Source: Dillenia suffruticosa
Taxonomy: Eukaryota > Streptophyta > Magnoliopsida > Dilleniales > Dilleniaceae
Length of the DNA: 64,000 nt
NCBI GenBank assembly: GCA_033439265.1
Contig: JAVTVX010000024.1
Location: forward strand, 2,108,001-2,172,000
Direction: 5' to 3'
The notes beneath the pieces were generated by a model that was given only the letters and a program-made list of their open reading frames with translations, was not told the DNA's origin and did no database searches. The translations under genes were made by a program, and so were the position numbers. Of the stretch, positions 14,185-26,700 are shown piece after piece. Each line of letters opens with the position of its first letter. Within the stretch, counting starts at the first letter, position 1.

Positions 14185-15239
14185 TTCTCAACTTTCTTTC
14201 TTTTGTTATGTTGTGTGAAATTTAAACTTATCAATTGCTATTTAATTTGATTTTTTATAATATTTTTAATTAAAATAAAAAATTTTTATTGAAATTTTAT
14301 AGTTTTGTCTTATGAAATTTTGCTAATTGAGACTACATTTAATATTTAAATTATCATTAAATTGACAATTTTGTGTTGAAGGGTAGACTTTTTTTTTAAC
14401 CAATTCAGTATCTCTAATTTTATTTGAAGGGTTAACTCTCTTAATATCTATTTTTTTATTCTTAATATTTAAAATCGAGATTTTTATTAAATAAATGAAT
14501 TTAATGTTTTATCGTTAGATTTTGTTATCGAAGGTATACCTAACTTTCCAATATAGTAAAATTTTGAATTAAAACGAAAACTTATAGTAAACATGGAAAT
14601 GAGACAAGCTTCATCCCACTATTTAACACGTACGACTTATTACCATGTCCACTCCTAATCGAAACAAAGAGGAGAAGAAAAATCTTGGACGGGGAAACAG
14701 AGACAATCTGTCCAATGTTGTATTGGCTAATCAAATGGACCAAATAAAGGCGCAGTGGCCCGTGGACGACACCTAAAAAGGAACTCCGGGTCCATTCCTG
14801 GTGGGGCCCCTTCCAGTCTCAGTCGTTTTGAAACGACCTCTCACTGCACTGCACCTCTTTGTCATTGTTCTACATCCAAGGCCACCTTTTCCAGATATTT
14901 CAAACATTCACCTTCTATTTTTTTTTTTATTTTTATTTTTTTCAAGAAATCGGCATTTAAAATTATAAATGACTTGATTGGAATATAAAATGTTTCCGAA
15001 CTTAACGTGGGGTTAAAGAGAAGATGGATGTATATGTATAGTTTTCTCCTTATATTTTTATAAAGAACATGTTTTCACATTTTGAATTTATAATCTTAAA
15101 ATTATTAAAGAAATAATTTTATCGTCACACTAAAATTTATTTTTTTATAATTAAATCTTAATTAATTTAATTCAAATTAGTCTTAAGAACAAATATCCCA
15201 AAAAACCCATGCTTGCTAGGAATGATCCTCCACAACACC

Positions 15240-15440
15240 AAGTTTTTTTTTTATCCCCTGAATTTGATCCATCATTGAGTATCTAGAGTTTTACTCTGAC
15301 TAATCTCTGCCGAGTTACTGTTGGGTCCCAATCTGGAGGAAACTCTTTCAACATCGTTTTTGTCACAATCAAAACTCAAATCTCGATTTTTTATGTAGGG
15401 GTATAAGTTCCCTTCCCACTAAACCAATGAAGCGTTCTTC
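15240..15440 (-). repeat. Degenerate tRNA-derived SINE (same family as 60250-61130)
   Basis: The + strand reads '...GTATC..., TTTTACTCTGACTAATCT..., ...TCAAATCTC...'. These are the same ordered words as the minus-oriented SINE copies at 60250-60425 and 60740-60960. It is strongly diverged and its ends are not defined. Confidence 0.45.
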
Positions 15441-17145
15441 CCACTAAACCAACGAAGCGTTCGTTCCACGGCATCAAGTATTTCACCCTCAATCTCTCTC
15501 TCTCCCTCTCACGCACAAATCGAAAAGACACAACAAATTAACCAAATTTCCTTAACGATTCCAAATTGAAATAATCTCGGTTATATTGATCACCATTTAT
15601 GAGAAAAGGCGATAGAACAAAATAGAAATAAAGGCATAGAAAGTTTTGCTTCTGGAGGATGAAGCTGAGAAAAAGAACAATTCATTCTACGTGTATCTTC
15701 GATTGGTATAGCCTTAAATGTTTAGCAAAGAGTGCAAAATGATAATCATTATACCAATTCGAAACGAATATTGTTAAATTTAAAAATATTCATTTTGAAC
15801 TATACCCACTACATTAAAAGCAAAATTTTACCCAATCCATGCACTAAAATATCAATAGGCCAATTACTTATAAAAAATTAGACACAATTTGAACGAAAAA
15901 AAAATGATATTACAGAAATTTCTCCACACTGCTAAATTCTCATAACATGCATAGGACTAGGAGGAATGACTTTGTGTAGGGAATTTATTAAGCTAGGTTT
16001 GGGCCAGCTGCTGCAATATTGGGCAGTTCTTCGCTCGGTGCTTTTTAGATAGGTCGGATGAAAACGAAAAGAGAAAAATAAGAATGTATATGAAATGAAA
16101 TGAGAAAATAATAATTTGTAAGAATATAGATAATAAAAATGTATAAATATATAAAATATAAGTATTTTTGTATAAATATTAATTATTTTATAAAAATAAT
16201 AGAATAACAATTTTTATAATAAGAATTTAAAATGATCAAATATGTAATTATTATTTATAAGATAAATAAAGTAAAAAATAAAAATTTATAATTAAATAAT
16301 TCATTAAATATGAAAAAATATATACATATAAAAAATATATAAATATTAATTAATTTAACGTATTGAACTATTTCAAAAATGAAAAATTAACTTTCAATTT
16401 TGTGGCATTTTATATGTGAAGAACGAATTTCACCAATCGGCACTTTGCCAGGAATCCAAACATGAAGTTCAAACCTTTTATTTTCCCTTTTTTTTCCATC
16501 TACACGGGACACTTTTTCATCCATCGGTATTCAGAACTTCATCCCGATTAATCCAACTTGACCTATATAGAGATCTCTCAACATAATCTGCTCTGTTCTT
16601 AAATCTCAAAGCCTTAGTTAAAGAGTGGAGCGATCTTCTTCACCCCACCGATTGACCGGTGGTGTTCAAACCTTTTGTCGTGCCTTGCAACTTTGGTCGT
16701 CCACTTTCAATATGAATTTCATAGACTAAACAGGCCAGCAGGCTAATTTTTACAAAATAGTGGACCCAAAGCCTTTTAGGCCTGCGACATTTGATATTTT
16801 TTTCTTTTTATTTTTTTTATGACCTATTGACATATGAAATCAATCCATTTCAAAGTATTGAGTTTAATTTATAAAGAGTTTTGCTAATATAGTTTTTGTT
16901 ATTTTTAAGTTTCAAATAAGAATTGTCTGTTGAGACATTTGATGTTAATTTGCTGATGAGACAACTCACCAATATAAATATAAATCTGCACTTCGACTGA
17001 CCCAAAAAACCTCAATCAAGCCGGGCGAGCTCCTCACTCTTTTTTTTTTTTATTTTGTTGAAGACGACACTCTTATTTGGAACGATTCAGAACCATCATC
17101 AAATATAAAGAAAAGATACATATGTTTATGACTATCAAACTAGGC

Positions 17146-18182
17146 TCAAGCAGCGGCGCTGATGCACTGGATTGCCTGTTTGCAGATGCCAGTCATTGTT
17201 GCCTCAGGTCCATACACCTGTGACCAAATATGAAGCGGAAAGCGATACTCAGCTAGAGCAAATTTTCATGGGGAATGTATAGCACAAGAAACATGCTTCT
17301 TAGCATACCTCAACAGGAATTCCAATTTCGTGTCCAAGAGTTCGCATCTTAGCGAGACCCTTCTGGTAATTTGGACCTCCTCTTCTGACATATATGTGCA
17401 TTCTTGCAGCCTTAAGTTTCGATTCCTGTAGGTTCAATCCGGTTTTTGGTTAATTTCACTTGGTGACAAAAGGAAATGCTTCAAGTTAGAGAAAAGGGTA
17501 TGAGCCCACCTTCTCCTTCAGGGCTCGAATAATGCCATTAAAAGTAGCAGCAACGTCAGTAAAGTTGGCAATTCCTCCTCCAACAAGAAGGGCCCTTTTA
17601 CGGCCATCTGGATTTGCAGTTGCACACTGCAGAGGATGTTCAAGACAATCGAGCAAATGAGAACCATCTAACAGAATGAACAAAATCAAGTGCTTAGGAT
17701 ACCAGAAGTTGCTTACATCGATGACGACTCTGGCATATTGCAACACTTCCTCTTCATTGGGTGCTCCACTGTATTCGGCATAGTTCCCAAGCTCATTGGC
17801 AAAGCCAAGATCTCCAACCTGATCAAGAACATTTCAATTTCATGTTAGCAGACAATGGAGGAAGCCGAAGAAAAAAGGTAACAAAATGAATACAGATATG
17901 ATTTTTCAGGTAAATCTCATATAAAATGAGCCCAAAGAGAAAGAACTAAGAACGCACTGTGTCTGCATAAATGACACTGGCACCTCCTCCAGCTACCATA
18001 GTCCAAATACGTCCATGAGGGTTCAACACAGTGAACTTCAGGGATGCACTTGTCTGCAAGCAGTTATCCATCAAGGACGTTAGTTGGATTCATCAATTCA
18101 ACATATACGGTATTCATCCAAAAGAAATGTGCAATTTTAAGAATACTTTCTGTTAAAAAATCATAAACCCCTTCCTCTTCAC

Positions 18183-18214
<32 letters not shown>

Positions 18215-20910
18215 TAATGTGAAGTTCAAAAGGTAGAGAATCCAGAAGAGGTTATACAAATGCTGGCTTTATTCGCTGTGGTCAAGAATTATAAGCAACC
18301 TCAGACCTGGGGCACATAATGACCCTAGCTCTCAGAACATTGCAAAGCAAATAACATCCTCTGAAAGATCAAGGAGAAGCCAATGGCCTTTCCCAAGAGG
18401 AAGTTTGTACTACCAACGTTTGGTTGGCTCAGCGGGGTGTTGAGACCATTTAACCATGCTTGGATTCGACTCAGCATAGGAACAGAACAAACCACGTTGA
18501 GAGATCCCCCCCCTCCCAAAAGAAGGCGGCCCAACAGTGGATCGGTTCAAATTAATTGGGGCAAAGTCTCAAATTCTGGGCAGTGGCTCTAGCCATGGTA
18601 CCAAAAAAAAAGGGAGGAAGTTTGTAACACCAGGTTGAAGACTGACAGCAGCATTGATTAGAGGTTTGATGATGAACTCATCAATTAAATGAGCATTCCT
18701 AGGCAATGACAACTTTTATTCTTTCCAAGACAAATCCCAGCTCTAAGTGAAACTAGAAACTGACAGATTCCAGATTAACATAAATAAGAGCTCTGATGTG
18801 TACCTTCTCATCTAGCCCATGAATAAAGGCTTCTGTTGGGCTCATCACTCTTCCAAATGGCATGGGGAATTCAATGTTGCCCCATCTATGCAAAACAAAA
18901 CATGGAACATAATTTAATAACAAAAACAACTTCGCAAAGAGCAACAATCACCAAAAAAGGCACGTACTTCTTGAAGTTCTTAAAGGCAGCAGTGTCATCC
19001 AGCTCGCCTCTCATATCCAAAGGATAAGGCTTTCCATCAACCAATGTGAAAGGATTCATCTCCAGAAAAGTGAAGTCCAGATCTGGTCAGGTCCACAGCA
19101 ATTTTAACATTTTTTTAAGTGGAAAACAAGGTGTCTGACCAAAGTCTGAAATGAAAATTATACAGAAAAGAGAAGTGGTGACAATGCTAAAAGGTACCCG
19201 TAGATACAGCATAAATGACTTTGATGAACTCCTCGATCACTCCTTTGATCTGAGCCAAGGTTAAAAAAATAATAAATAAAAAAAGATAAAAACAAAAAAT
19301 AAAAAATAAAAAATAAATAAAAATAAAAATTAGTGAGTGATTTCCAATCAATTTAATGAACAGCAGTAGATGAGCCAAGAAACACAAACTTTACAATGAA
19401 ATCGGAAGAAGCAAAATGTCAAAGAATAGTTCACAAGATCACCACTTCTGGTAAAATACCTTCAAGGGAAGTGCAGCAACAAGTGGAGCACATACTTCAG
19501 AAGTAAAAGAAACCCCTGTTGGGACAAATACAGTCTTAACCTGGAATGGAAGAAATCTCTCCTTGGTTATTTAAGCATATACATGTACTTTTAACAACAA
19601 AATTTTGTACCAACAATATGCTTTCAACAAGCATACAAGCCCACAAGCTACATTCAGTGATACCTTATCCCAATTCTCCTCAATTTCAATTCCTCCACAT
19701 TCTGAAAAGCTTATGCTGCAACCAAGACGCTCGGAAACAATATTAAGGTAGAATTCTTCATTGTGTGGGATGAAGGGTTCAACAATGAAAGTTGTGATAG
19801 GACCTTTACATCCTCCCATTTCCACCTGTAATTTGTCAAGATAAGCTATAAGATTTACAACAACATTTTCCACGTTAAAAGAATTATTAAAAAAAGAAGA
19901 AGAAGAAAAACTCTCGTGTGATATCCCGCAGTAAAATACTTAAAAACATCAATCTATAGATCATTGACCCTACGAACATCCCATACACTAGAAGCTCATG
20001 TCTCTTTGTAAAACAGTTGCAGAGGATGCACAAGAGTTCACCAACCTCTTTGCCAAGTCTCTCCTTCACAAAGGCTGCAACTTCAGGCAAGTCTAAGTTT
20101 AAAGCAACTAGTCCACTCTTGCCACGCTTTCCAAACAACATATCAGGTTTCACAACCAGTTTTGATGACAAGAGCCACGGTTCTTGCTGTGCCAGCTCAT
20201 TGAAATCAGTTGACTCCGTTACCTAAGGGCACAACAGGATATGTAAGCAGCGTGCAAAGATCCAACAAATAACTTTTCTCATGTGTAACCGGTAATTTAG
20301 TGTCAAAAGTTAACTAAACACTCTATATAATTAGGATGATGGTTAAAAATGATATTCATCAGTAGCCAGAAAATATCGAATATTCTTGTACAGAAGCCAT
20401 TGTTAAAATATGATACTGTTTACAACTCTATTCATCTGAGCCTCAAGTTCGAAACAAATATGTAATACATACAAAGTTTTTGTCAAATCCAAAAAACATG
20501 CTTCAGATGCAAGTGTTCATGAACCATGATTCATGCTTAGGTTGGAAACTGAAAATTTTCGGAGCGGACAAAATCCATTGATCCTTCGTTAAATCACACA
20601 CGAATCAAAATAATTAACCATGTAATTTGAAGACAAAAATACCAAAAGAGGAACAAACCTTGTTAATTTAGCATTAGTCGATGTAAGCAGAAAACATAGG
20701 ACATTGATTTAGGGAAAAAAAATCCAAAAAATAGGACCATTTCATCCAATGGGTATTAGCCAAATTCAAACATTTGATTAAGAACAAAGTAAATAAAAGA
20801 AAAAGACTCACCTGAGCGGATTTGATCCCAAGTTCAATGCCAGATATCCTCTTGAAATGCTCCTTTAACAATCTCTTAGAGTCGTACTCTCTGATCTTCT
20901 TTCTCGCCAT
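17146..20910 (-). CDS. ACLA: ATP-citrate lyase subunit A (ACLA)
   Basis: Subunit A of cytosolic heteromeric ATP-citrate lyase. With ACLB it converts citrate, CoA and ATP to acetyl-CoA and oxaloacetate, supplying cytosolic acetyl-CoA for wax, flavonoid, isoprenoid and fatty-acid-elongation pathways. Exons (high to low): 20910-20812, 20222-20046, 19825-19664, 19540-19460, 19249-19198, 19082-18968, 18885-18804, 18053-17958, 17818-17717, 17626-17510, 17425-17309, 17217-17146. They join without a frame break to 423 aa, the usual plant ACLA length. The start [18 protein letters not shown], the ATP-grasp-like [13 protein letters not shown] and the MNPFTL and [10 protein letters not shown] segments are typical of the family. 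The protein ends in CISAAA. A 5'-UTR intron is likely (donor near 21105, acceptor TTTGATCAG shortly before the ATG). The intron 18054-18803 contains a SINE. The gene appears intact. Confidence 0.96.
18183..18209 (+). repeat. (GA)n microsatellite in an ACLA intron
   Basis: AG dinucleotide run of about 27 bases inside the intron between the exons at 18053 and 18804. Confidence 0.95.
18397..18626 (+). mobile_element. Full-length tRNA-derived SINE with 13-bp target-site duplication
   Basis: The insert occupies about 18410-18613. It begins with a tRNA-like head: a box A-like word TTGGCTCAGCGGGG near 18423 and a box B-like word GGATTCGACTC near 18462. It ends in a poly-A stretch after GGTACC (18603-18611). 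The same 13 bases, GAGGAAGTTTGTA, flank it at 18397-18409 and 18614-18626. This is the hallmark of LINE-mediated target-primed insertion, and the exact match suggests a fairly recent event. It lies antisense in an ACLA intron and should be spliced out. Confidence 0.8.
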
Positions 20911-21174
20911 TCTTGTATATCCTGATCAAACACCCAGAAAAATTCGTCTCAGATCTATGTTATTCCTAATTCCCAACAACAAAAAAATTTAAATCCACTA
21001 ACAAATGATGTAGATCTGAAGTGGGTTGAATCAAAAACATATAAAAATGAATCAAAGCCCAAGAAATCGAAATGTACAAAATTGGATCGAGAGAATTGCA
21101 ATTACCGTAGAAGAAAGAGAGAATTGAAAGAGCGAAGACCAGTGGGGGTGAATACTTTGGTTCGTTGGTTGTGC

Positions 21175-21182
21175 TATTTATA
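21175..21182 (-). promoter_or_regulatory. TATA box of the ACLA gene
   Basis: On the minus strand the sequence reads TATAAATA, about 265 bp upstream of the ACLA start codon. Allowing for the likely 5'-UTR intron (about 21105 to just before the ATG), this places transcription start near 21145. The position relative to a short non-coding first exon is inferred. Confidence 0.65.
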
Positions 21183-21206
21183 GACTGCAAGAATGCGAGT
21201 GTTATT

Positions 21207-21209
<3 letters not shown>

Positions 21210-21260
<51 letters not shown>
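21210..21260 (+). repeat. (GA)n tract upstream of ACLA
   Basis: Uninterrupted GA run of about 50 bases starting about 30 bp upstream of the ACLA TATA box. On the transcribed strand this is a CT-rich element, which in plant promoters can bind BPC-type GAGA factors; function here is inferred. Confidence 0.9.
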
Positions 21261-21262
<2 letters not shown>

Positions 21263-21299
21263 GGGGGTGTTTCTAATTTTTCAAATTCAATTCATATTT

Positions 21300-22516
21300 T
21301 ACGTGGATGGACATGTGAGGGCATGCTACACCTGCCCTGGAAGACTAACGGGTGGGGGTGGAAAGGGAAATTAAAATATTTTGCGGGCGGAGCAAGTCCT
21401 TTGCATGGATACGCACCAAAGTCTTTTTGGGTAACGAATATATATAATATATACATTATATATTTGATTTACCCCAAAGAAAGAGACGAAGGGGATATGC
21501 ATTGGATCAATCAAAATCATTTAAAAAAATATTAATTTTTATTTTATTTTATTTAAAAAATTATTTGCGTTACTAATAAAAAGAAAATTTCATATAAAGA
21601 CATAATTTTCCATAACAAACTAATTTTTTAAAAATTATTATTAAGTTAAAACTATTATGGTCAAAAAATTTTAAAATTTACATTTTTAAAAATATATATA
21701 TATATATATTCACTGCCTCGAGACACCCCCTAAATATTATTTATTTTATTTTATCTGAAATGATATAGCATAATTGCAAATTCTTTTATCAATTAGTTCT
21801 GCAAATGATTTTATTAAATTGGAGTTAAATTTAAAATTTTTAATTACAAAATTTTGTAGCTGCGATGCATGAACTATCATTAGGATTTGAGTGAATGGGC
21901 TGGTGAACTAATCGCCCATTGAAAAGATCCTATTCTTTGTATTGTTTCGCTCATTGAAAAGATCCTTTGCTTCGTATCGTTGCTTTTGCATTATTTGACC
22001 GGTAAGTTATGGATTTTCTTAATTAAATTTTCGGATTCGAAACTTAAAAATAAAAAATTAGATATAAAAAAATTCGTCCAGACCCAACATTTAGATCGAG
22101 TAGAATTAGCCAAATTAGTCAAGCTATTGTATTATTTGCTATTTATATTATCTTTATTTTTATTTATCTGTACTGTTATTTACTCATGTTGTCTATACAT
22201 GATCTATAATTTTCATAATTTATATAGAATTTAATAATTTAAATTTACTATTTATTAATGTTTAATTTGTTAAATATTATTTTGTTAGTTGTCCAAAATA
22301 AATTATGAAATTCTTCACGAGAGAAACAAGATGTGATTTTTGAGATCAATGCCATCTTAGAATTGACATGTACTGATATTATTTAGGGACTCTTAAGAAA
22401 GGTTGCCTTCCTTTCCGGTTATTGCTTTCACAGGAGACATTGTTTTGTATTCCAGGGACAGTTTATGGTTATAACTCCTTTCCTAATATGATAAACTCAT
22501 ATTCGAATATTTGTGT

Positions 22517-22589
<73 letters not shown>

Positions 22590-23710
22590 TTCTAGTTAAA
22601 TGTCCTTTTTGGTTCGGTTGATGAAAGCTCCCCCACAATTAATTAATATTGTCAAATCAAAACAACCAACACCCACAGTTATGGCATTAAGACAAAACCT
22701 GGTTCCTGTAGCTTTAGTTTAGATTCTGATGATGGCATCTACCTACTTCTCACCCAAAATTATTAAATCTTCTTTGCAAGAAGTCGCGAACATACTTGCA
22801 ACCCTTGAGCTAAGATGGGGAGTGGGGCAAGCCGGATATGTAATTGATAGTGTGCTCAAGCAGATGCTTTCCTACTTTTTTGGTTTGAAATTTCCCTTTT
22901 CATTGCACGCGCACACAATTGACAGCCCTCCACCAACCTTCGTTGCTCCCAACTAATACATTGATTTTAAGATGTTTGAAGTTCATTACTGTTTTTCCCT
23001 TTCCTTTTTTTTTTTTTTTTGAAGAATAGTTGCTGGAGATTAACTTCAGGATTGGAATCCAGAGAGAGAGAGAGGGAACGAGCATATAGGCCTTGGGCAG
23101 AAAATTCTGAAGTTAAAATAGTGCACAAGGTTTTTTTTTTGGTTCATATAGTGCACAAGTTTGCTGTTAAAGTTTGTACCCAGTATTTTTTCTTCAGGTA
23201 AAGTTTTGGCGTAAGGTTGAATATGGGCGAGGCTGCGCAGAGTCCATGGTTCTGACTTGCAGTAGGAAGTGCATGAGACATTAAATTAAACTATTGACTT
23301 TCAATAGTCAATACCTTTAAATAAATGAAAACTGTGACTGTCGTTTTAATTGATTGCAACAGGAAATAGAATCAAGTCACCCCACTTGAATGTGAATTAC
23401 AGGCAAAAAATTCTGCACAACTGACCATAAAATTAGTCAATTCTATGCATGAATCCTTGAATATTAGATTATAATAAATAGCCCTTACACCATATAAATC
23501 ATGATTTATATAGGCCAAAAATTAATAAAACATACAACAAGTTTTAAAGAAACCAATCGAAAAACGCATGCCATGCCACAGATCTCTTATCAGTAGTCAC
23601 CTCTTGTAAATATTAAGGATGATACTCCATGAACCGACCGCCATTAGGAAAAGCCTAGTTGCAGGCTTTCATTTGAATGTCATGGCATCAATACAGGCCA
23701 AAAGGCCAGG
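21300..23710. other. Intergenic region between ACLA and the membrane-protein gene
   Basis: AT-rich with no supportable gene. It holds a (GA)32 run at 22521-22584, a short near-tandem pair of about 35-bp units around 21915-21985 (shared word CATTGAAAAGATCCT), and an AT microsatellite near 21694-21708. Bases just above 23711 belong to the 3' UTR of the minus-strand gene. Confidence 0.6.
22521..22584 (+). repeat. (GA)32 microsatellite
   Basis: Sixty-four uninterrupted bases of GA, the longest perfect microsatellite in the window and probably length-polymorphic. Confidence 0.97.
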
Positions 23711-26700
23711 TTACCTGATGCTCTGATAACTTCCGGGAAATAACCTGGAGAACAAATACTGCTTCATCCGAACTACAAGAGCAAAGACACCGTAGCAAGG
23801 AATATGCATTAGCCCAACTGCAAGGTACCTGAAAATGCAAGTGATGGGTACAAGGGTAAGTTCATAGAAATGGCATTACTTCTAACAAATTCGTGTTGCA
23901 GAGTCCATATAGTGTAACTTGGGGGGGTCCATCCATGTGCAGAATCATGCAAAAAGGCCCGATGGCTGTTCATGAGCGAAAGCAATAGGCATAGCACGAA
24001 TCATAAGAATTACATACCACAATGGAGCATATGGTGATGACAACTCAAGAAAGGGATATGGCCACCTGTAGCAGAAGAATCGTTCAGTACAAATTAGAAG
24101 AAATGTGGTGTTATGCTACATGAAGTTTACAAAGAAGAGAAAAAAATTATTTTAAAAAAAAATCCAACTTTACCACATGGAGATGTTTGCATGGATGATC
24201 CACTGGAAGATGACATATATGGCAGTCAATAGAACAAAATATGCCATACGGAAAAAGGGGAATCGCTGGGTGTTGAAGAGAGGAAAACATATTGTGAATA
24301 TAAGAGGTTTCTAAAGATTTAAGAAGCTTTAAAATGATGACCAGATGATAACTTACCAAACTATTGAGCATTGTGTCGCCAAGGAGGAAAACAGCATTCA
24401 CCAAGTGCATAGTAACAGTGAACTGCAATAAGAAAGGACACATCTTTCAAGCAATGTCAAAAGCAGTTTCTTTTGACTAAGGTTCAAATTTGAATTGAAA
24501 GGAAGATTCCAATCAAATGTAAACAATTTCAGGAAGTCTGATAATTTCACGGTCTATATATGTTCACCAAAACCAGAAAATAGAAGGATAGAAAATATAC
24601 TTCAATCATATAATTTCATTCATAAGAAGTTTCTGCTTTGCTAGTTCTCTCTTCCTCCTCCATGTTTTCTCTTCTTGCTTTTTCCCAGTGATTTGTCAGG
24701 CAGAGAGAGAAGGGAAAATAAAGTCTTATTACCTTGTCCTGAAAGAGAATTACACAAGAAGCAAAGAAACCAATGCTCTCCAAATATTAAGAAAAGTGGA
24801 ATATCCTCTTTACTTTCCCATGAATCATTAAATCAGCTTGATTCCCTAACAGCCAAGAGAACAGTTAATGGAGCAAATCCTATTGCCTTTCTTTCCCAGC
24901 ATATCAAAATTTGTGAGTTTGTAATCTGATAATGACCGGAATGATAAACAAAAGTCAAACCCGGAGGATGTAAGAAGATTTGGAGGTCTTTCATTCTCCA
25001 TTTCCTTTCTTTTTAGGATATGCTGCAGGGTCCTCATTTGGGGTTGGTAGGATGCCACAACTATAATTCATCAAGAATCCTCCAAGAGACTAGTCTCGCC
25101 CTGATTATAATTAAAACAACCTTATAAACCTGTCCTTTTTTGGTGGAGCTTTATACAATCTGAGAGTCAATAATTACTTTGTCCTGATCCTTAAATAAGT
25201 CTACTTCACTGAAGTGCATAATATTCACATTGGTATTCTCATCAGCTTGCTCTATTAATTGAGCATACTAGCTCTCAATCAACAAGTTCTCATTTGTATT
25301 GAACTGCTGTCCAGGTCACTTCAGCATCCACTGTTTCATTGACCCCAAAAACATGTCCAGGCTCATTATCTTGATCTATGCACTGAACACCAAAACTTGG
25401 ATTTATCATAACCAACTCCATATAAAACATACCGTCCAGGCCATTTCCTGATCCTACCACTTCACCCATTTTTTCACCTCAAAAGAACAAGCAAACTCAT
25501 GATTAGTCTATGTGGCACCCACCAACACATCCTTTACAGAAACCCTGTCAGGATATTCATAATCCATGGTATTGCCGCAATAGTTGTTTCCTAATTTGGT
25601 TTCTTATTGTCCAAATCCAATACTTTCCATTATAATTATCTGGAATGAAAATTTTCTTTACAAAGTGGTTGTTTCCAACATCTAAAAATGAAAAGATAGC
25701 TAGTCTTTGAAACAAGATGCTAATCCTGAACTATCAGAGCTCTATGATCCTTATCAGTTGCTCTTTTTGTCCAAAAAGCCATTTTTGCACTTGTAGATAA
25801 AAGGGCCTGTTGCAGCCAAACATTGCAGACAGAGGACAAGGTACAATTTAGAACTTCAAGACTCTATCTTCATAGGCCAAGACCGGGTTCTAAGCCCTAT
25901 TTCCATCAAATCCATTATGGAATTTGATGATTAGGAAATTGATAGGGATAAAATGAGTGTAGTACTTGTGATTGATGTTTGCATTATTTTTGAAAAAATA
26001 TTACACTAATTTGCGATTGTTGTGCTAGACTCGATGGAAGAGATGCATGGAGAAAAGTGGAGAAAAAGGGACTAAATTGGAGTTCTCATGCAAGGAATAA
26101 AATTTGAACAACAATGCTTTTTCATTAGCACGTGGGCATGCTGATTTCAAGGGACAGTGTAAGACTTTTGTAGAGTTACTGCAACAAGTTATTTTTCTAA
26201 AGGCACATTCAAAAGAAGGAATCGGGATATATAATTAGAAGACAAAAAGGACAAGTCAAATGAAAATCAGAAAGGAAAATATATTATACTGAAAAAATTA
26301 GGACAAGGTTCTCTACTTACAAAATCCAGGCCGAAATCCTTGGAAGTAAGAAATGGATACAGTACAAGCCAAAAGACACTATCAGTGAGCATCACAGCAC
26401 CAGCACACATCTGTTCATGGAAAAAACTGCTCTTTCAAACTACTGAAACTACAGATTGAATTGGGACGAGAGCACATTTGGTTCAACATCACACATTGTG
26501 TTAAAAAAAGGAACAAAATAAATAATAAATAATCACATGCAGGGTATAACTTTCTCGTATAATGACTACATTTTTGCAGCATTAGTAACAACTTGAAGAG
26601 ACTTTTTTCATTTCTTTAACAAGATTACTTTTAGTCAAAATACAGCCCAGATTCAAATTTAAATCACCAAGGCAGCAAAACAAATTGCAAGTTGAAGCCA

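Larger units (their letters stand above)
6620..17145. other. Long gene-poor intergenic region
   Basis: The first 500 bases hold the presumed 5' UTR and promoter of the receptor kinase. The remainder, about 10 kb, is very AT-rich with no open frame that resembles a protein. It holds (CT)n tracts (11394-11417, 11792-11821), a (GA)n tract (13355-13389), an AT microsatellite near 12709-12730, a perfect hairpin at 14158-14184, an imperfect direct repeat at about 9960-10050 and 10200-10290, and a SINE-like segment at about 15240-15440. A less AT-rich patch at 14750-14880 has no clear coding sense. Confidence 0.6.

Noticed and set aside
25200-25600. Possible retroelement coding remnant in the large intron of the membrane-protein gene
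   Set aside because: The minus strand gives only short interrupted peptides with no diagnostic motif.
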